Assembly (NCBI RefSeq): GCF_027587205.1
Contig: NZ_JAPDOD010000007.1
Coordinates: forward strand, 124,001 to 188,000
Direction: 5' to 3'
From: Solirubrobacter ginsenosidimutans
GTDB lineage: Bacteria; Actinomycetota; Thermoleophilia; Solirubrobacterales; Solirubrobacteraceae
DNA: 64,000 bases
Positions within the stretch are counted from its first letter, which is position 1. Each line of letters begins with the position of its first letter. Below are positions 8,390 to 16,937 of the stretch, in pieces. Below the pieces are notes generated by a model, which made no database searches, had not been told where the DNA came from, and worked only from the letters and a program-made list of their open reading frames with translations. Position numbers and translations under genes: made by a program.

Positions 8390-9025
8390 TCAGCGTGGCG
8401 CGATGGCATCGAGGACGAGGTCGAGGCCGCCGGCGAAGCGCGCATCGTCGTCACGAGCCGTCCTGCCGCGGGTCGCGTGCCGGAGCGCGGCGTAGGTGTC
8501 GGGCTCGGCCTCGGCGAGCGCGAGCTCGAACGATCGCCAGCGCGCAGGGGCGGTGGCCGTCGTCTGGCGCCCGGCGCTTCCGAGCACGTAGGTGAGGAAG
8601 ACGTCGTAGGCGTCCTGCACGACGTCGGGATCCAGGCCGGCGTCCTGGAGCGCGTCGAGGATCGCGTCGGCGAGGCGTAGCGCCTGCGGGCCCGTGGCGC
8701 CCGAGCGCAGGAGAACATCCGCCAAGCCTCGATGCGCGAGCGCGACGCGACGGATCTCGTGCCCGAGGTCGGTCAGCCGTGCGCGCCAGTCGCCGTCCGA
8801 GTCGGTGCGGATGCCGGCCGCCAGGTGCTCGATCAGCAGCGGGAGCAGACCGTCGCGATGGCCGCCGGCGTGATGCATGACCGTGGTCGGCCACACGCCG
8901 AGCCGGTTGGCCACCTGCCGGACGCTCAGCGCCTCCAGGCCGTCGGCCGCGACGAGGTCGGCGGCCGCCTCGACGACGGCCTGCCGTGTCACGCCGCGGT
9001 GAGAGGTCGACGCCGGCCTGCGCAT
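8390..9025 (-). CDS. TetR-family transcriptional regulator
   Basis: 211 residues from ATG 9025. The N-terminal TetR helix-turn-helix is clear (RQAVVEAAADLVAADGLEALSVRQVANRLGV, core recognition region SVRQVANRLGV-WPTTVMHHAG). The C-terminal two thirds is the helical ligand and dimerisation domain (a TetR_C-like segment around RALAHRGLADVLLRSG). It is divergent from a flavin oxidase gene, and two matching 17-bp dyads in the gap are the obvious binding sites. It probably represses both genes and is released by a substrate of the oxidase. Confidence 0.88.
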   Translation of the reverse strand: MRRPASTSHRGVTRQAVVEAAADLVAADGLEALSVRQVANRLGVWPTTVMHHAGGHRDGLLPLLIEHLAAGIRTDSDGDWRARLTDLGHEIRRVALAHRGLADVLLRSGATGPQALRLADAILDALQDAGLDPDVVQDAYDVFLTYVLGSAGRQTTATAPARWRSFELALAEAEPDTYAALRHATRGRTARDDDARFAGGLDLVLDAIAPR

Positions 9026-9045
9026 GGCGAGCAGCGTATCCACCT

Positions 9046-9062
9046 CTTGTGCAGCGCACAAG
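9046..9062. promoter_or_regulatory. TetR operator 1
   Basis: CTTGTGC-AGC-GCACAAG is a perfect 7-bp inverted repeat with a 3-bp centre, 21 bp upstream of the TetR start. A near-copy lies 34 bp further on. The 17-bp size and dyad are typical of TetR-family sites. Confidence 0.75.
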
Positions 9063-9079
9063 ACTTCCCTAAGGTTGCT

Positions 9080-9096
9080 CTTGTTCGCTGCACAAG
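9080..9096. promoter_or_regulatory. TetR operator 2
   Basis: CTTGTTC-GCT-GCACAAG differs from operator 1 by one arm base and by the centre. It lies 17 bp before the flavin oxidase start. The centre-to-centre distance from operator 1 is 34 bp, about three helical turns, so two dimers could bind on the same face. Confidence 0.72.
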
Positions 9097-9112
9097 AAGG
9101 AACAGTCCGACG

Positions 9113-10471
9113 ATGACCTTCACTTCCCGGCTGGCCCCAGATCTCGAGGGCCGCGTCATCGGCCCAGCTGACCCCGCCTACGACGGAGCGCGGACCGTCT
9201 TCGCCGCGCACATCGACCACCGCCCCGCGCTGATCGCCCGCGTCGCAGGGCCCGACGACATCGCGCGCGTCATCGCCAACGCCCGCGAAACCGGGTCCGA
9301 GCTCGCGGTCCGCGGCGGCGGCCACAGCCCCGCCGGCCACGGCGTCTCCGACGGCGGCAGCGTGATCGACCTCTCCGCGCTGCGCTCGCTCGAGTTGGAC
9401 GCCGCCCGGCGAACGGTCTGGGCGGGCGCGGGCCTGACGTCCGGCGCGTTCACCGTCGCGGCGGGTGAGCACGGGCTCGCGACGGGCTTCGGCGACACGG
9501 GGTCGGTCGGGATCGGCGGCATCACGCTCGCCGGCGGCATCGGCTTCCTCGTGCGCAAGCACGGGCTGACCATCGACAACCTGCTCGCCGCGGAGATCGT
9601 CACCGCCGACGGGCGGCTGCGCCGCGTGGACGCGCAGACCGAGCCGGAGCTGTTCTGGGCGCTGCGCGGTGGCGGCGGCAACTTCGGCGTCGTCACGCGG
9701 ATGAAGTACCGGCTCCACCCGGTCGACACGGTCATCGGCGGGCTGCTCGTCCTCCCGGCGACGCCTGAGGTGATCACCGGCTTCGTCGCGGAGGCCGACG
9801 CCGCCCCGGACGAGCTGAGCACGATCGCCAACGTGATGCTCGCGCCACCGCTGCCGTTCGTGTCCGAGGAGCGGCACGGCAGCCCTGTGGTGATGGCGAG
9901 GATGGTCTACGCGGGCGAGGTCGAGGCGGGAGAGCGCGCCCTCGCGCCCTTCCGCGCGCTCGCCGAGCCGGTCGCCGATCTCCTCCGGCCGCTGCGCTAC
10001 CCCGAGCTGTATCCCGACGAGCAGGCCTCCCGCCTCTTCGCGGTGGCGCGCACGATGTTCGCCGGCAGGGTCGGCACCACGCAGGCCGAGACGATCCTCG
10101 AGCGGATCGGCGAGTCGTCGGCGACGCTGGCCGCCTGCGAGATCCGCGTGCTCGGCGGCGCGGTGGCCCGCGTGCCCGCGGACGCCACGGCGTTCACCCA
10201 CCGGGCGAGCCGGACGATGCTCAACGTGGCGGCGATCTACGACCCGTCCACCTCCGAGCGCTCCGAACACGAGGCGTGGGTGCGCGGGCTCTCGGCCGAG
10301 CTCGACGACGGCGACCCCGGTGCGTACGCGGGCCTCCTCGACGACGAAGGCCCCCAGCGCGTCCGCGCGGCGTACCCCGGCACGACGTGGGAGCGGTTGG
10401 CCGCGGTGAAGGCCACGTACGACCCCGACAACGTGTTCCGGCTCAACCAGAACATCCCGCCCGACGCGTAG
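9113..10471 (+). CDS. FAD-binding (VAO/berberine-bridge type) oxidoreductase
   Basis: 452 residues from ATG 9113. The FAD_binding_4 region contains VRGGGHSPAGHGVSDGG, whose first His corresponds to the usual covalent FAD attachment residue, and TGFGDTGSVGIGGITLAGGIGFLVRKHGLTID. The second cofactor segment is ELFWALRGGGGNFGVVT. The C-terminus has the berberine-bridge closing motif YDPDNVFRLNQNI. Family members oxidise sugars, alkaloids or polyketides with O2; the substrate here is unknown. It is divergent from a TetR repressor with paired operators, suggesting induction by the substrate. Confidence 0.88.
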   Translation: MTFTSRLAPDLEGRVIGPADPAYDGARTVFAAHIDHRPALIARVAGPDDIARVIANARETGSELAVRGGGHSPAGHGVSDGGSVIDLSALRSLELDAARRTVWAGAGLTSGAFTVAAGEHGLATGFGDTGSVGIGGITLAGGIGFLVRKHGLTIDNLLAAEIVTADGRLRRVDAQTEPELFWALRGGGGNFGVVTRMKYRLHPVDTVIGGLLVLPATPEVITGFVAEADAAPDELSTIANVMLAPPLPFVSEERHGSPVVMARMVYAGEVEAGERALAPFRALAEPVADLLRPLRYPELYPDEQASRLFAVARTMFAGRVGTTQAETILERIGESSATLAACEIRVLGGAVARVPADATAFTHRASRTMLNVAAIYDPSTSERSEHEAWVRGLSAELDDGDPGAYAGLLDDEGPQRVRAAYPGTTWERLAAVKATYDPDNVFRLNQNIPPDA

Positions 10472-10633
10472 ACCGCCATCTCGCGCTCCCGCCGTCCCGA
10501 CGGATCGCCGGCGATGCCGACTGCACCAATGCCCCCGCCTGGACGGAACCGCCAACGTTCCGAGTGCGCCGCGCGACCAGGCGCGGCAAGCCGGGTTCGT
10601 TCCGTGCGCGGGTGCGGGTGACGTCGCGCGGCG

Positions 10634-10921
10634 CTACACCTGACCGACGACGTCACAGACGTCAACGCTCACGAACGTCGCGGGGGCGTCGGGCATGTCA
10701 CGCAGGCGGTTGAATGTCGCCTCCGCGACGCGTGCATTCGCCTCAGTGTCGAAGAGCCAGAACGAGTGCTGCATGAGGTCTCCGTCGAGGGTTCTCGCCC
10801 AGTACGCGGAACCGGATCCGGCCATGGCCTTGATCATCGAGACGCCGCCCTCCGCGATCATCGAACGGGTCTGCTCCTCCGCTCCGGTCTTGATCCTCAC
10901 GCGTCCGATGACCGCAAACAT
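10634..10921 (-). CDS. small ABM-type (dimeric alpha/beta barrel) domain protein
   Basis: 95 residues from ATG 10921, with a good ribosome site (AGGAGGAGC) just upstream. The sequence (FAVIGRVRIKTGAEEQTRSMI, then HSFWLFDTEANARVAEATFNRLRD) has the beta-alpha-beta pattern of antibiotic-biosynthesis-monooxygenase-like proteins. No catalytic residue can be assigned. It is divergent from the secreted-protein gene at 11049 and apparently monocistronic. Confidence 0.65.
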   Translation of the reverse strand: MFAVIGRVRIKTGAEEQTRSMIAEGGVSMIKAMAGSGSAYWARTLDGDLMQHSFWLFDTEANARVAEATFNRLRDMPDAPATFVSVDVCDVVGQV

Positions 10922-11048
10922 GCCGCTCCTCCTCCGGTCGCAGATCGAGCCGATGCTACGCCGAGACGATGAGACTTCCACTCCGGCCCGAAAAGTTCGG
11001 GGTCCCTCCCCGATTGCGGGCCGCGAGCGTCTCGCGGAGAGTCGGTCC

Positions 11049-12968
11049 ATGTACCGGCTCGCGCTCGCCCTGCTCGTCCTCGCCGCGACCCCGGCCGCCG
11101 CCTCTGCGGCGCAGTTCGGCGAGCTGTCGCCGCTCACGGTCACGAGCCCCGCGCGCTGCCTGCGGGCGACGGGCGCGCCGGGGGAGGTGGTGCGCTGGGC
11201 ACCGGGCGGGGCGGAGTTCATGCAGGCGACCGCGTCCGGATTCGGCGCGCCGGTGCATGTCGCGCTCGGTGACGGCTTCGGCGACTGCCCGCTCGCGATG
11301 GCGCAGCCGAGCGGGGCCGCGATCGTGGTCGAGCAGACGTATGACGGGATCGCCTTCGCGGTCCGCGACCCGGAGGGCGCCTGGGGACCCGCGCAGACGA
11401 TCGCCGAGGCCGACGGCCACTCCATCGACAACCCCGTCGCGGCGGTCTCGGCCGGGGGCGACGCGGTGGTCGCGTGGACCGACACGACGCTGTCGGGCTC
11501 GGACAACGCTGCGCGCCTGCTGGTCGCGCGCCGCCCCGCGGGCGGTGCGTTCGGCACGCCGATCGAACTGCAGTCGCTGAAGACGTATTCCTTGGCGGCG
11601 CCGCACATCGCGCTGGGTATGCAGGACGATGGCACCGTCACCGCGCTCTGGAACGCCGACGGCGCCAAGGACTCGTTGCGCGAGCGGCTCTTCGGCGCCG
11701 TGGCCGCGCCCGGAGCGCCGTTCGGCCCGGCGCAGCGTCTGTCGGAGAAACTCCGCCTTCACCAGTTCTCGGTCACCGTCGCGCCGGACGGCCGCGCGCT
11801 CGCGATCGTCGACGAGGCGGAGCACACGCCCGTGCTGGAGCGCCCGCCCGGCGGCACGTTCGCGAAGGTGGCCGACCTCGGCTACACCGAGACCCTGCTC
11901 GGGGGCTCCCCGACGGCGGCGCTGCGGCCGGACGGGGCCGCGATCGTCGCGTGGCTGGACCTGTCGGACGTCCAGGCGTATGCGATCCGCCGCGACGGTC
12001 CGGGACCGTTCGGCCGGCCGGAGCGCGTCGGCGCGAGGCCGGTGCACGCGTACGCGCAGGAGCTCGCGGACTTCGACGGAGGCGCCCCTGCCGAGGACGA
12101 CGGGCGCGCTCCGCGGGCCGCCTTCGCCGCCGACGGCCGACCGGTGTTCACGTGGGCGCCGGCCCACACGCTCGGCGGGCTGACCTGGACCGCGGCGACC
12201 GTCGCGACGTTCCCGGGCGGCGTCCAGGCGCTGAGCGGCCCGCTGCGCGACGCGGACTCCGTCACGCCGGTGATGCTCGCGGACGGCCGGCCCGCGATCG
12301 GGTGGTCGGACGTCTCCAGCGGCGGCGACTATCGCCTGCACCTCGCGATCGAGGGCGCTCCCGCCGCGCCGGAGCCGCCGGCGCCGGCGGTCGAGATCGG
12401 CCGCGTCGTGCAGATTCCGCACGGCCTCGCGATTCCGTTTCGCTGCTCGGCCGCCTGCGACGTGCGCGCCACGGTCCCGGACGGCATCAGCGGCCGGCAC
12501 TCGCTGCGGGCGGCCGGCTCGGGCCGCCTGAAGATCCTGCCCGACTACGACCCGATCATGCTCCGGCGCCCGGACTCCGTGCCGGTCCAGGTGCTCGCCG
12601 GGGCGCCCGGCGTGCGCACGGTGGCCCGCAGGTCGGTCACCGCCAAGCTGCGCGTCCCGCGGCTGCCGCGCTTCCTCGGCCTCAAGGCGGTCCGGCGCGG
12701 GAAGAAGATCGCGGTGAGCTGGCACACCGACCGGCCGCTGCGCAACGCGCGCATCATCGCGGTCCCGTCCGACGACAAGGCGTTCGAGGATCCGTTCCTC
12801 GGGACCGTCGTGGAGGGCGAAGGCCGCAAGCGCTTTCGCGCGAACGTGGACCCGCTCCTCGGGAAGCGCTACATCCAGCTCTTCCTGTTCTACGCGCCCG
12901 CCGCCACCGAGCGCCGGATCGCGGTCGTGCCCGTCACGAGGATGACAACTACGTATCACGGTGGCTAA
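11049..12968 (+). CDS. large secreted hypothetical protein
   Basis: 639 residues from ATG 11049, chosen because it starts a clean Sec signal peptide (YRLALALLVLAATPAAASA-A). The body repeats segments such as GGDAVVAWTD, DGTVTALWN, DGRALAIVD, DGAAIVAWLD and DGRPVFTWAP. These read as blades of a beta-propeller spanning about residues 60-440. A basic beta-rich C-terminal region (RRGKKIAVSWHTDRPLRNARI) follows and resembles Ig-like tails. Function unknown, extracellular. Proteins of this layout are common in Solirubrobacterales. Confidence 0.7.
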   Translation: MYRLALALLVLAATPAAASAAQFGELSPLTVTSPARCLRATGAPGEVVRWAPGGAEFMQATASGFGAPVHVALGDGFGDCPLAMAQPSGAAIVVEQTYDGIAFAVRDPEGAWGPAQTIAEADGHSIDNPVAAVSAGGDAVVAWTDTTLSGSDNAARLLVARRPAGGAFGTPIELQSLKTYSLAAPHIALGMQDDGTVTALWNADGAKDSLRERLFGAVAAPGAPFGPAQRLSEKLRLHQFSVTVAPDGRALAIVDEAEHTPVLERPPGGTFAKVADLGYTETLLGGSPTAALRPDGAAIVAWLDLSDVQAYAIRRDGPGPFGRPERVGARPVHAYAQELADFDGGAPAEDDGRAPRAAFAADGRPVFTWAPAHTLGGLTWTAATVATFPGGVQALSGPLRDADSVTPVMLADGRPAIGWSDVSSGGDYRLHLAIEGAPAAPEPPAPAVEIGRVVQIPHGLAIPFRCSAACDVRATVPDGISGRHSLRAAGSGRLKILPDYDPIMLRRPDSVPVQVLAGAPGVRTVARRSVTAKLRVPRLPRFLGLKAVRRGKKIAVSWHTDRPLRNARIIAVPSDDKAFEDPFLGTVVEGEGRKRFRANVDPLLGKRYIQLFLFYAPAATERRIAVVPVTRMTTTYHGG

Positions 12969-13170
12969 CCGCAAGCTCTGTCTAGAGCGTTATGCCACGC
13001 ACGTCACGAGGGACTTCGGGCTCACTCGTCTATCGGAGACCAGGCGTGCTGTGGTAGGCGTAGCGTCGTTCAGAAGGGTCGCTTCAGACCCGAGGGAGTG
13101 AGCACCGACGGAACCGCAATCCCGCCCAGTCCGAACCGCCGATCGCATCGCGACCCGGCGTCTCGCAGGC

Positions 13171-13548
13171 GTGTGGCGCCGTAGCGCCCTGCTCCTGACG
13201 GTGCTGGCCATCTCGCTGGCGCCGGCAGCGGGATCGATGACCGAGACGGCACGCGCGGGGCTCGGTCCGGGCGGCCAATGGGTCATCACGTATCCGCAGC
13301 CCCCCGCGATTCATCCGGGTACTCGGTCCGTCACCAGGACGCACGAGCACCCGACCCGGACTTGGCAGACCACAGACTTCATCCCGGGGCCGCGCGTGCG
13401 GGCCTTCAATACACGGCTGGACCGCTTGATCGCGAAGGCCGCAAGAAACCCGGATGTGAGCGCAGCCTTCAGCATGCCGCTGCGCGCTCCACTCGAGGGT
13501 CTCCGGATGCGGGAGCACACGGTCTTCCATCCTCCCTCGGTGGCGTAG
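13171..13548 (+). CDS. small secreted hypothetical protein
   Basis: 125 residues from GTG 13171. The N-terminus (WRRSALLLTVLAISLAPAAG) is a probable signal peptide or anchor. The rest is hydrophilic and rich in Arg, Pro and Thr. No family recognised. It ends 20 bp before the TIR-NB-ARC gene and may be co-transcribed with it. Coding potential is moderate; an alternative is that this stretch is only the leader region of the TIR gene. Confidence 0.45.
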   Translation: MWRRSALLLTVLAISLAPAAGSMTETARAGLGPGGQWVITYPQPPAIHPGTRSVTRTHEHPTRTWQTTDFIPGPRVRAFNTRLDRLIAKAARNPDVSAAFSMPLRAPLEGLRMREHTVFHPPSVA

Positions 13549-13568
13549 ACGGGGCTCGGGTCAAGGCT

Positions 13569-16106
13569 GTGGCTGAGCACGCCGCGCACGCCTTCGTGAG
13601 CTACACACAAGCGGATCGGGCGTGGGCAGAGTGGATCGCGTGGCAGCTCGAGGCTGCCGGCCATCCGACCAAGCTCCAGGCCTGGGACGCGCTGCCGGGC
13701 ATGAACTTCGTCCAGTTCATGCACGAAGCGAGCGAACGGTGTGAGGTCACGCTCGCGGTGCTGTCGCCCGACTACCTGCGGTCGACCTTCACGATGAAGG
13801 AGCTCTACGCCGCGATTGCGGGAGGATCGCTGCGAATCGTCCGCGTCCGCGAGGTCCCGGTGACAGGCATCCTCGGCGCCGAGATCTACACCGATCTGGT
13901 GGGCCTCGACGAAGCCGTCGCGCGGGACCGTCTGTTGCGCGAATTCGCCCGCGCGCCCACGCGAATCAAGCCGCAGATCGCGCCGGGCTTCCCGGGCGCC
14001 GCGGCTCCAGTCTTCCCGGGGCGCGGCGTGCGCTTCGGCATCCCGCATCAAGCCGCGTTGTTCAGCGGACGCCTGGCGGAGCTCAGCGAGCTCGAGCGGG
14101 CGTTCGCCACCGACGACGACGCCATTGTCACGCAGACGATCACGGGGCTCGGTGGGCTCGGCAAGACGCAGCTGGCCGCTCGTTACGTGCATGAGCACCT
14201 CGGCGAGTACGACGTTGTGGCGTGGATCCGGGCCGACGATGGAGGCGTCAGTGATCTCGCGCGCCTGGCCGGCGAGTTGGGCGTCGGTGCGGATGGTCTC
14301 GCCCCAGCGGACGCCGTGGAGCGCGTGCTCGCCTGGCTGCGCGCCGCGCAGGAGCCGTGGTTGGTGGTCTACGACGACGTCGCCTCACCCGAGGTGCTGG
14401 TTGGATTGCTGCCGACCTCGGGACTGGGCCGGGTGCTCGTGACCTCCAGGCATCGGGGATTCGAGCAGTTCGGTCGCATGCTGGCGCTGGATGCGTTCGG
14501 TGACGATACGGGCGCGGAGGTCCTGGTGAACCGGGCCGGCCGGCCGGAGGACCGTGCTGGAGCACGCCGGCTCGCACACGCGCTTGGTGGCTTGCCGCTC
14601 GCGTTGGCGCACGCCGGGGCGTATTGCGCCGAAGGAGCGTCATTCGACGAGTACCGCGAGATGCTCGACGGGCTGCCGGCCCGAGAGCTGTTCGAGTCGA
14701 GTCGCGAGGTCTTTTACGAGCGAACCGTCGCGTCGACCTGGCAGGCTTCGATCGCCGCCGCCGCAGGCCATGCGACCCTGGCGCCACGCGTCCTGGACTT
14801 CGCGGCATGGCTGGCGCCGGACCTCGTCCCGGCTTCGTTGTTCGCGGGATTGCTCGCCGATCCAAGGGATGTTCGCGAAGGCCGTGTCTTACGAGAGGCC
14901 ATCGGGACATTGCACCGCTTCTCCTTGGTCGACGCGGAGCCGACTGGCGTGACCGTGCACCTACTGTTGCAGAAGGTCGTGCGCGAGGACGCGATCGAAC
15001 GGCGAGACCATGCCGCGGCGGCAGCGGCCCTGCGAGCGCTCGATGCGACGTTCCCGGCCGAGAGCACTGTGCCCTCGTCCTGGCCGGTGTGCGAGCCGCT
15101 CGTCGCTCACGTCCGAGCGTTCGCTCGCGCCGCCGGAGACATCCTCCCTCCGATCGGACCGGTGGCGCTGGCCTGCCGCGCCAGTGAGTACCTCCTGCAC
15201 GCCGGTGACCACACACGCGCGATCGAACTGGCGGAAATCGCGGAAAGCGTGGCGAAGCGGAGGCTCGGCCCGGAGGACCCGGCCACGCTCGGGGCCGTCG
15301 CCCTGCGCGCCGCCGCGTATGGATCGGCCGGCCGAACGGCAGATGCCATCACCCTCCAAGAGACGGTGCTCGCCGGCCGTGAGCGCCTTCTCGGCACCAA
15401 CGACGTCGACACGCTCGCCGCGCGAGCCGACCTCGCATACTCCTACGGGTCGGTGGGGCGGATCGCCGAGGCGATCGCACTTCAGGAAACCGTGCTTTCC
15501 AGCTTCGAGCGAGTGCTCGGTCCTGAGCACCCCGACACGCTCCGGGCGCGCGTCGACCTCGCCGGCTCCTACCGGTCGGCCGGGCGGATCGCCGATGCGG
15601 TCGCGCTGCAAGAAGCAGTGCTTGGCGACCTCGAGCGGGTGCTCGGGCCGGACCACCCCGACACCCTGCGGGCTCGCGCCGAACTGGCCGGCACCTACCG
15701 GTCGGCAGGACGCACCGCTGACGCCATCGCTCTTCAGGAAGCGCTCCTGGCCGCGCGGCACCGGCTCCTCGGTTCCGAGCACCCCGACACGTTGCGGACT
15801 CGAGGGAATCTCGCGAACGCGTACGGATCGGCCGGGCGCACTGCCGATGCCATCCCGATTCAGGAAGCCGTGCTGGCCGACCTCGGGCGGCTCCTCGGCT
15901 CCGAGCACCCCGACACGCTGAGAGCGCGCGCCAACCTCGCGGCGTCCTACTGGTCGGCGAAGCGTTTCGCCGACGCCGTCTCCCTTCAGGAGACGGTGGT
16001 CGCGGAGTACGAGCGGCTCCTCGGCTCCGAGCACCCGGACACGTTGACCGCGCGTGCCAACCTCGCCGGCGCGGCTTCCGGAGATCAGCCTGGTCGGGCT
16101 GTGTGA
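13569..16106 (+). CDS. TIR-NB-ARC-TPR (NLR-like) protein
   Basis: 845 residues from GTG 13569. An N-terminal TIR domain (about 5-150: AFVSYTQADRAWAEWIAWQLEAAG, LSPDYLRSTFTMKEL) is followed by a STAND NTPase. Its P-loop GLGGLGKTQ is at about residues 193-201, Walker B is LVVYDD and the sensor region is VLVTSRH. The C-terminal third is tetratricopeptide repeats of 42 residues (LGxEHPDTLRARxxLAxxYxSAGRxADAxxLQExVL), six complete and a seventh cut short. TIR domains of this type usually cleave NAD+, and TIR-STAND-TPR proteins are associated with anti-phage defence or abortive death. That role is inferred here. The last repeat stops early (NLAGAASGDQPGRAV), so the 3' end may be truncated. Confidence 0.85.
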   Translation: MAEHAAHAFVSYTQADRAWAEWIAWQLEAAGHPTKLQAWDALPGMNFVQFMHEASERCEVTLAVLSPDYLRSTFTMKELYAAIAGGSLRIVRVREVPVTGILGAEIYTDLVGLDEAVARDRLLREFARAPTRIKPQIAPGFPGAAAPVFPGRGVRFGIPHQAALFSGRLAELSELERAFATDDDAIVTQTITGLGGLGKTQLAARYVHEHLGEYDVVAWIRADDGGVSDLARLAGELGVGADGLAPADAVERVLAWLRAAQEPWLVVYDDVASPEVLVGLLPTSGLGRVLVTSRHRGFEQFGRMLALDAFGDDTGAEVLVNRAGRPEDRAGARRLAHALGGLPLALAHAGAYCAEGASFDEYREMLDGLPARELFESSREVFYERTVASTWQASIAAAAGHATLAPRVLDFAAWLAPDLVPASLFAGLLADPRDVREGRVLREAIGTLHRFSLVDAEPTGVTVHLLLQKVVREDAIERRDHAAAAAALRALDATFPAESTVPSSWPVCEPLVAHVRAFARAAGDILPPIGPVALACRASEYLLHAGDHTRAIELAEIAESVAKRRLGPEDPATLGAVALRAAAYGSAGRTADAITLQETVLAGRERLLGTNDVDTLAARADLAYSYGSVGRIAEAIALQETVLSSFERVLGPEHPDTLRARVDLAGSYRSAGRIADAVALQEAVLGDLERVLGPDHPDTLRARAELAGTYRSAGRTADAIALQEALLAARHRLLGSEHPDTLRTRGNLANAYGSAGRTADAIPIQEAVLADLGRLLGSEHPDTLRARANLAASYWSAKRFADAVSLQETVVAEYERLLGSEHPDTLTARANLAGAASGDQPGRAV
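15261..16080 (+). repeat. 126-bp tandem repeats coding TPR units
   Basis: Successive units beginning at the LG-x-[EDN] codons (15264, 15390 and so on) are exactly 126 bp apart and highly similar, especially around the codons for EHPDTL. They encode the TPR array of the TIR-NB-ARC protein. Their similarity at DNA level would allow unit gain or loss by recombination. Confidence 0.8.
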
Positions 16107-16187
16107 CCCCTTGCCGGTCACCCGGTAAGCGATGTCCTCGACCTGCGCGCGCTCGATCGTCCCCGGGGCGCGGCAGTTGTCAGACTG

Positions 16188-16937
16188 GTGGGAGTGCCCG
16201 CCGCCGAGACGATCGCTCCCGACGCGATCCCCCTGCAGGTCACCGGGCTCGCCCGCCACTATGGCCGTCTCGTCGGCCTTGCTCACTTCGACCTCGAGCT
16301 CAAGCCCGGCCAGTGCGTGGCGCTGATCGGCGCCAACGGCTCGGGGAAGTCCACCGCGGTCCGGACGATCTCGGGGCTGTTGGAGCCGACCGAGGGCACC
16401 GTGCGGGTCTGCGGCCACGATCCGCACAGCGAGCCGGACGCCGAAGCTGCTCGCGCCGCGCTGGCGCTGGTTCCCGACGCGCCGATGCTCTACGACGACC
16501 TCACGGTCCGGCAGCACCTGTCGCTCGTCGCGCTCGCGCACGGCGTCAACGACGACGGGATCGAGGAGCGGATCGACGGGCTTCTGGAGCGTCTCGGTCT
16601 CTCGCATCGCGCCGACTTCTTGCCCGCTGAGCTGTCGCGCGGCCTCAAGCAGAAGACCGGCTTGGCGTGTGCGCTGATCCGGCCCGCGAAGCTGCTGGTC
16701 CTCGACGAGCCCGTGGTCGGTCTCGACCCGCCGTCGCAGGCGCTGCTGGTCGAGTTGCTGCTCGACGCCAAGGCGAGCGGGACCGCGATCCTGCTGACGA
16801 CGCACCAGATGGCGTTCGCCGATGGCGTCGCCGATCGCGCGATCGTCCTCGGCGAGGGTGAGGTGCTCGACCACGGCCCGTGGGCCGCGGTCCGCAAGCG
16901 CGCCGCCGAGCGCGGTTGGCTCCCGGCCGATGCCTGA
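16188..16937 (+). CDS. ABC transporter ATP-binding protein
   Basis: 249 residues from GTG 16188. Complete ABC ATPase: Walker A GANGSGKST (about residues 46-54), the Q-loop region (VPDAPMLYDDLTV), a degenerate signature LSRGLKQKTGLA in place of LSGGQ, Walker B LLVLDEP, D-loop GLDP and H-switch TTHQ. The LSRGLKQK signature is typical of exporter ATPases of the ABC-2 type. It overlaps the permease gene by 8 bp and forms an exporter with it. Substrate unknown. Confidence 0.9.
   Translation: MGVPAAETIAPDAIPLQVTGLARHYGRLVGLAHFDLELKPGQCVALIGANGSGKSTAVRTISGLLEPTEGTVRVCGHDPHSEPDAEAARAALALVPDAPMLYDDLTVRQHLSLVALAHGVNDDGIEERIDGLLERLGLSHRADFLPAELSRGLKQKTGLACALIRPAKLLVLDEPVVGLDPPSQALLVELLLDAKASGTAILLTTHQMAFADGVADRAIVLGEGEVLDHGPWAAVRKRAAERGWLPADA

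Noticed and set aside
15261..16080. Tandem repeats as a CRISPR array or minisatellite
   Set aside because: Repeats are 126 bp, in frame and without spacers; they encode TPR units.
16103..16121. Terminator after the TIR gene (GTGACC...GGTCAC)
   Set aside because: The 6-bp stem overlaps the stop codon and is weak compared with the 13-16 bp hairpins elsewhere in the window.
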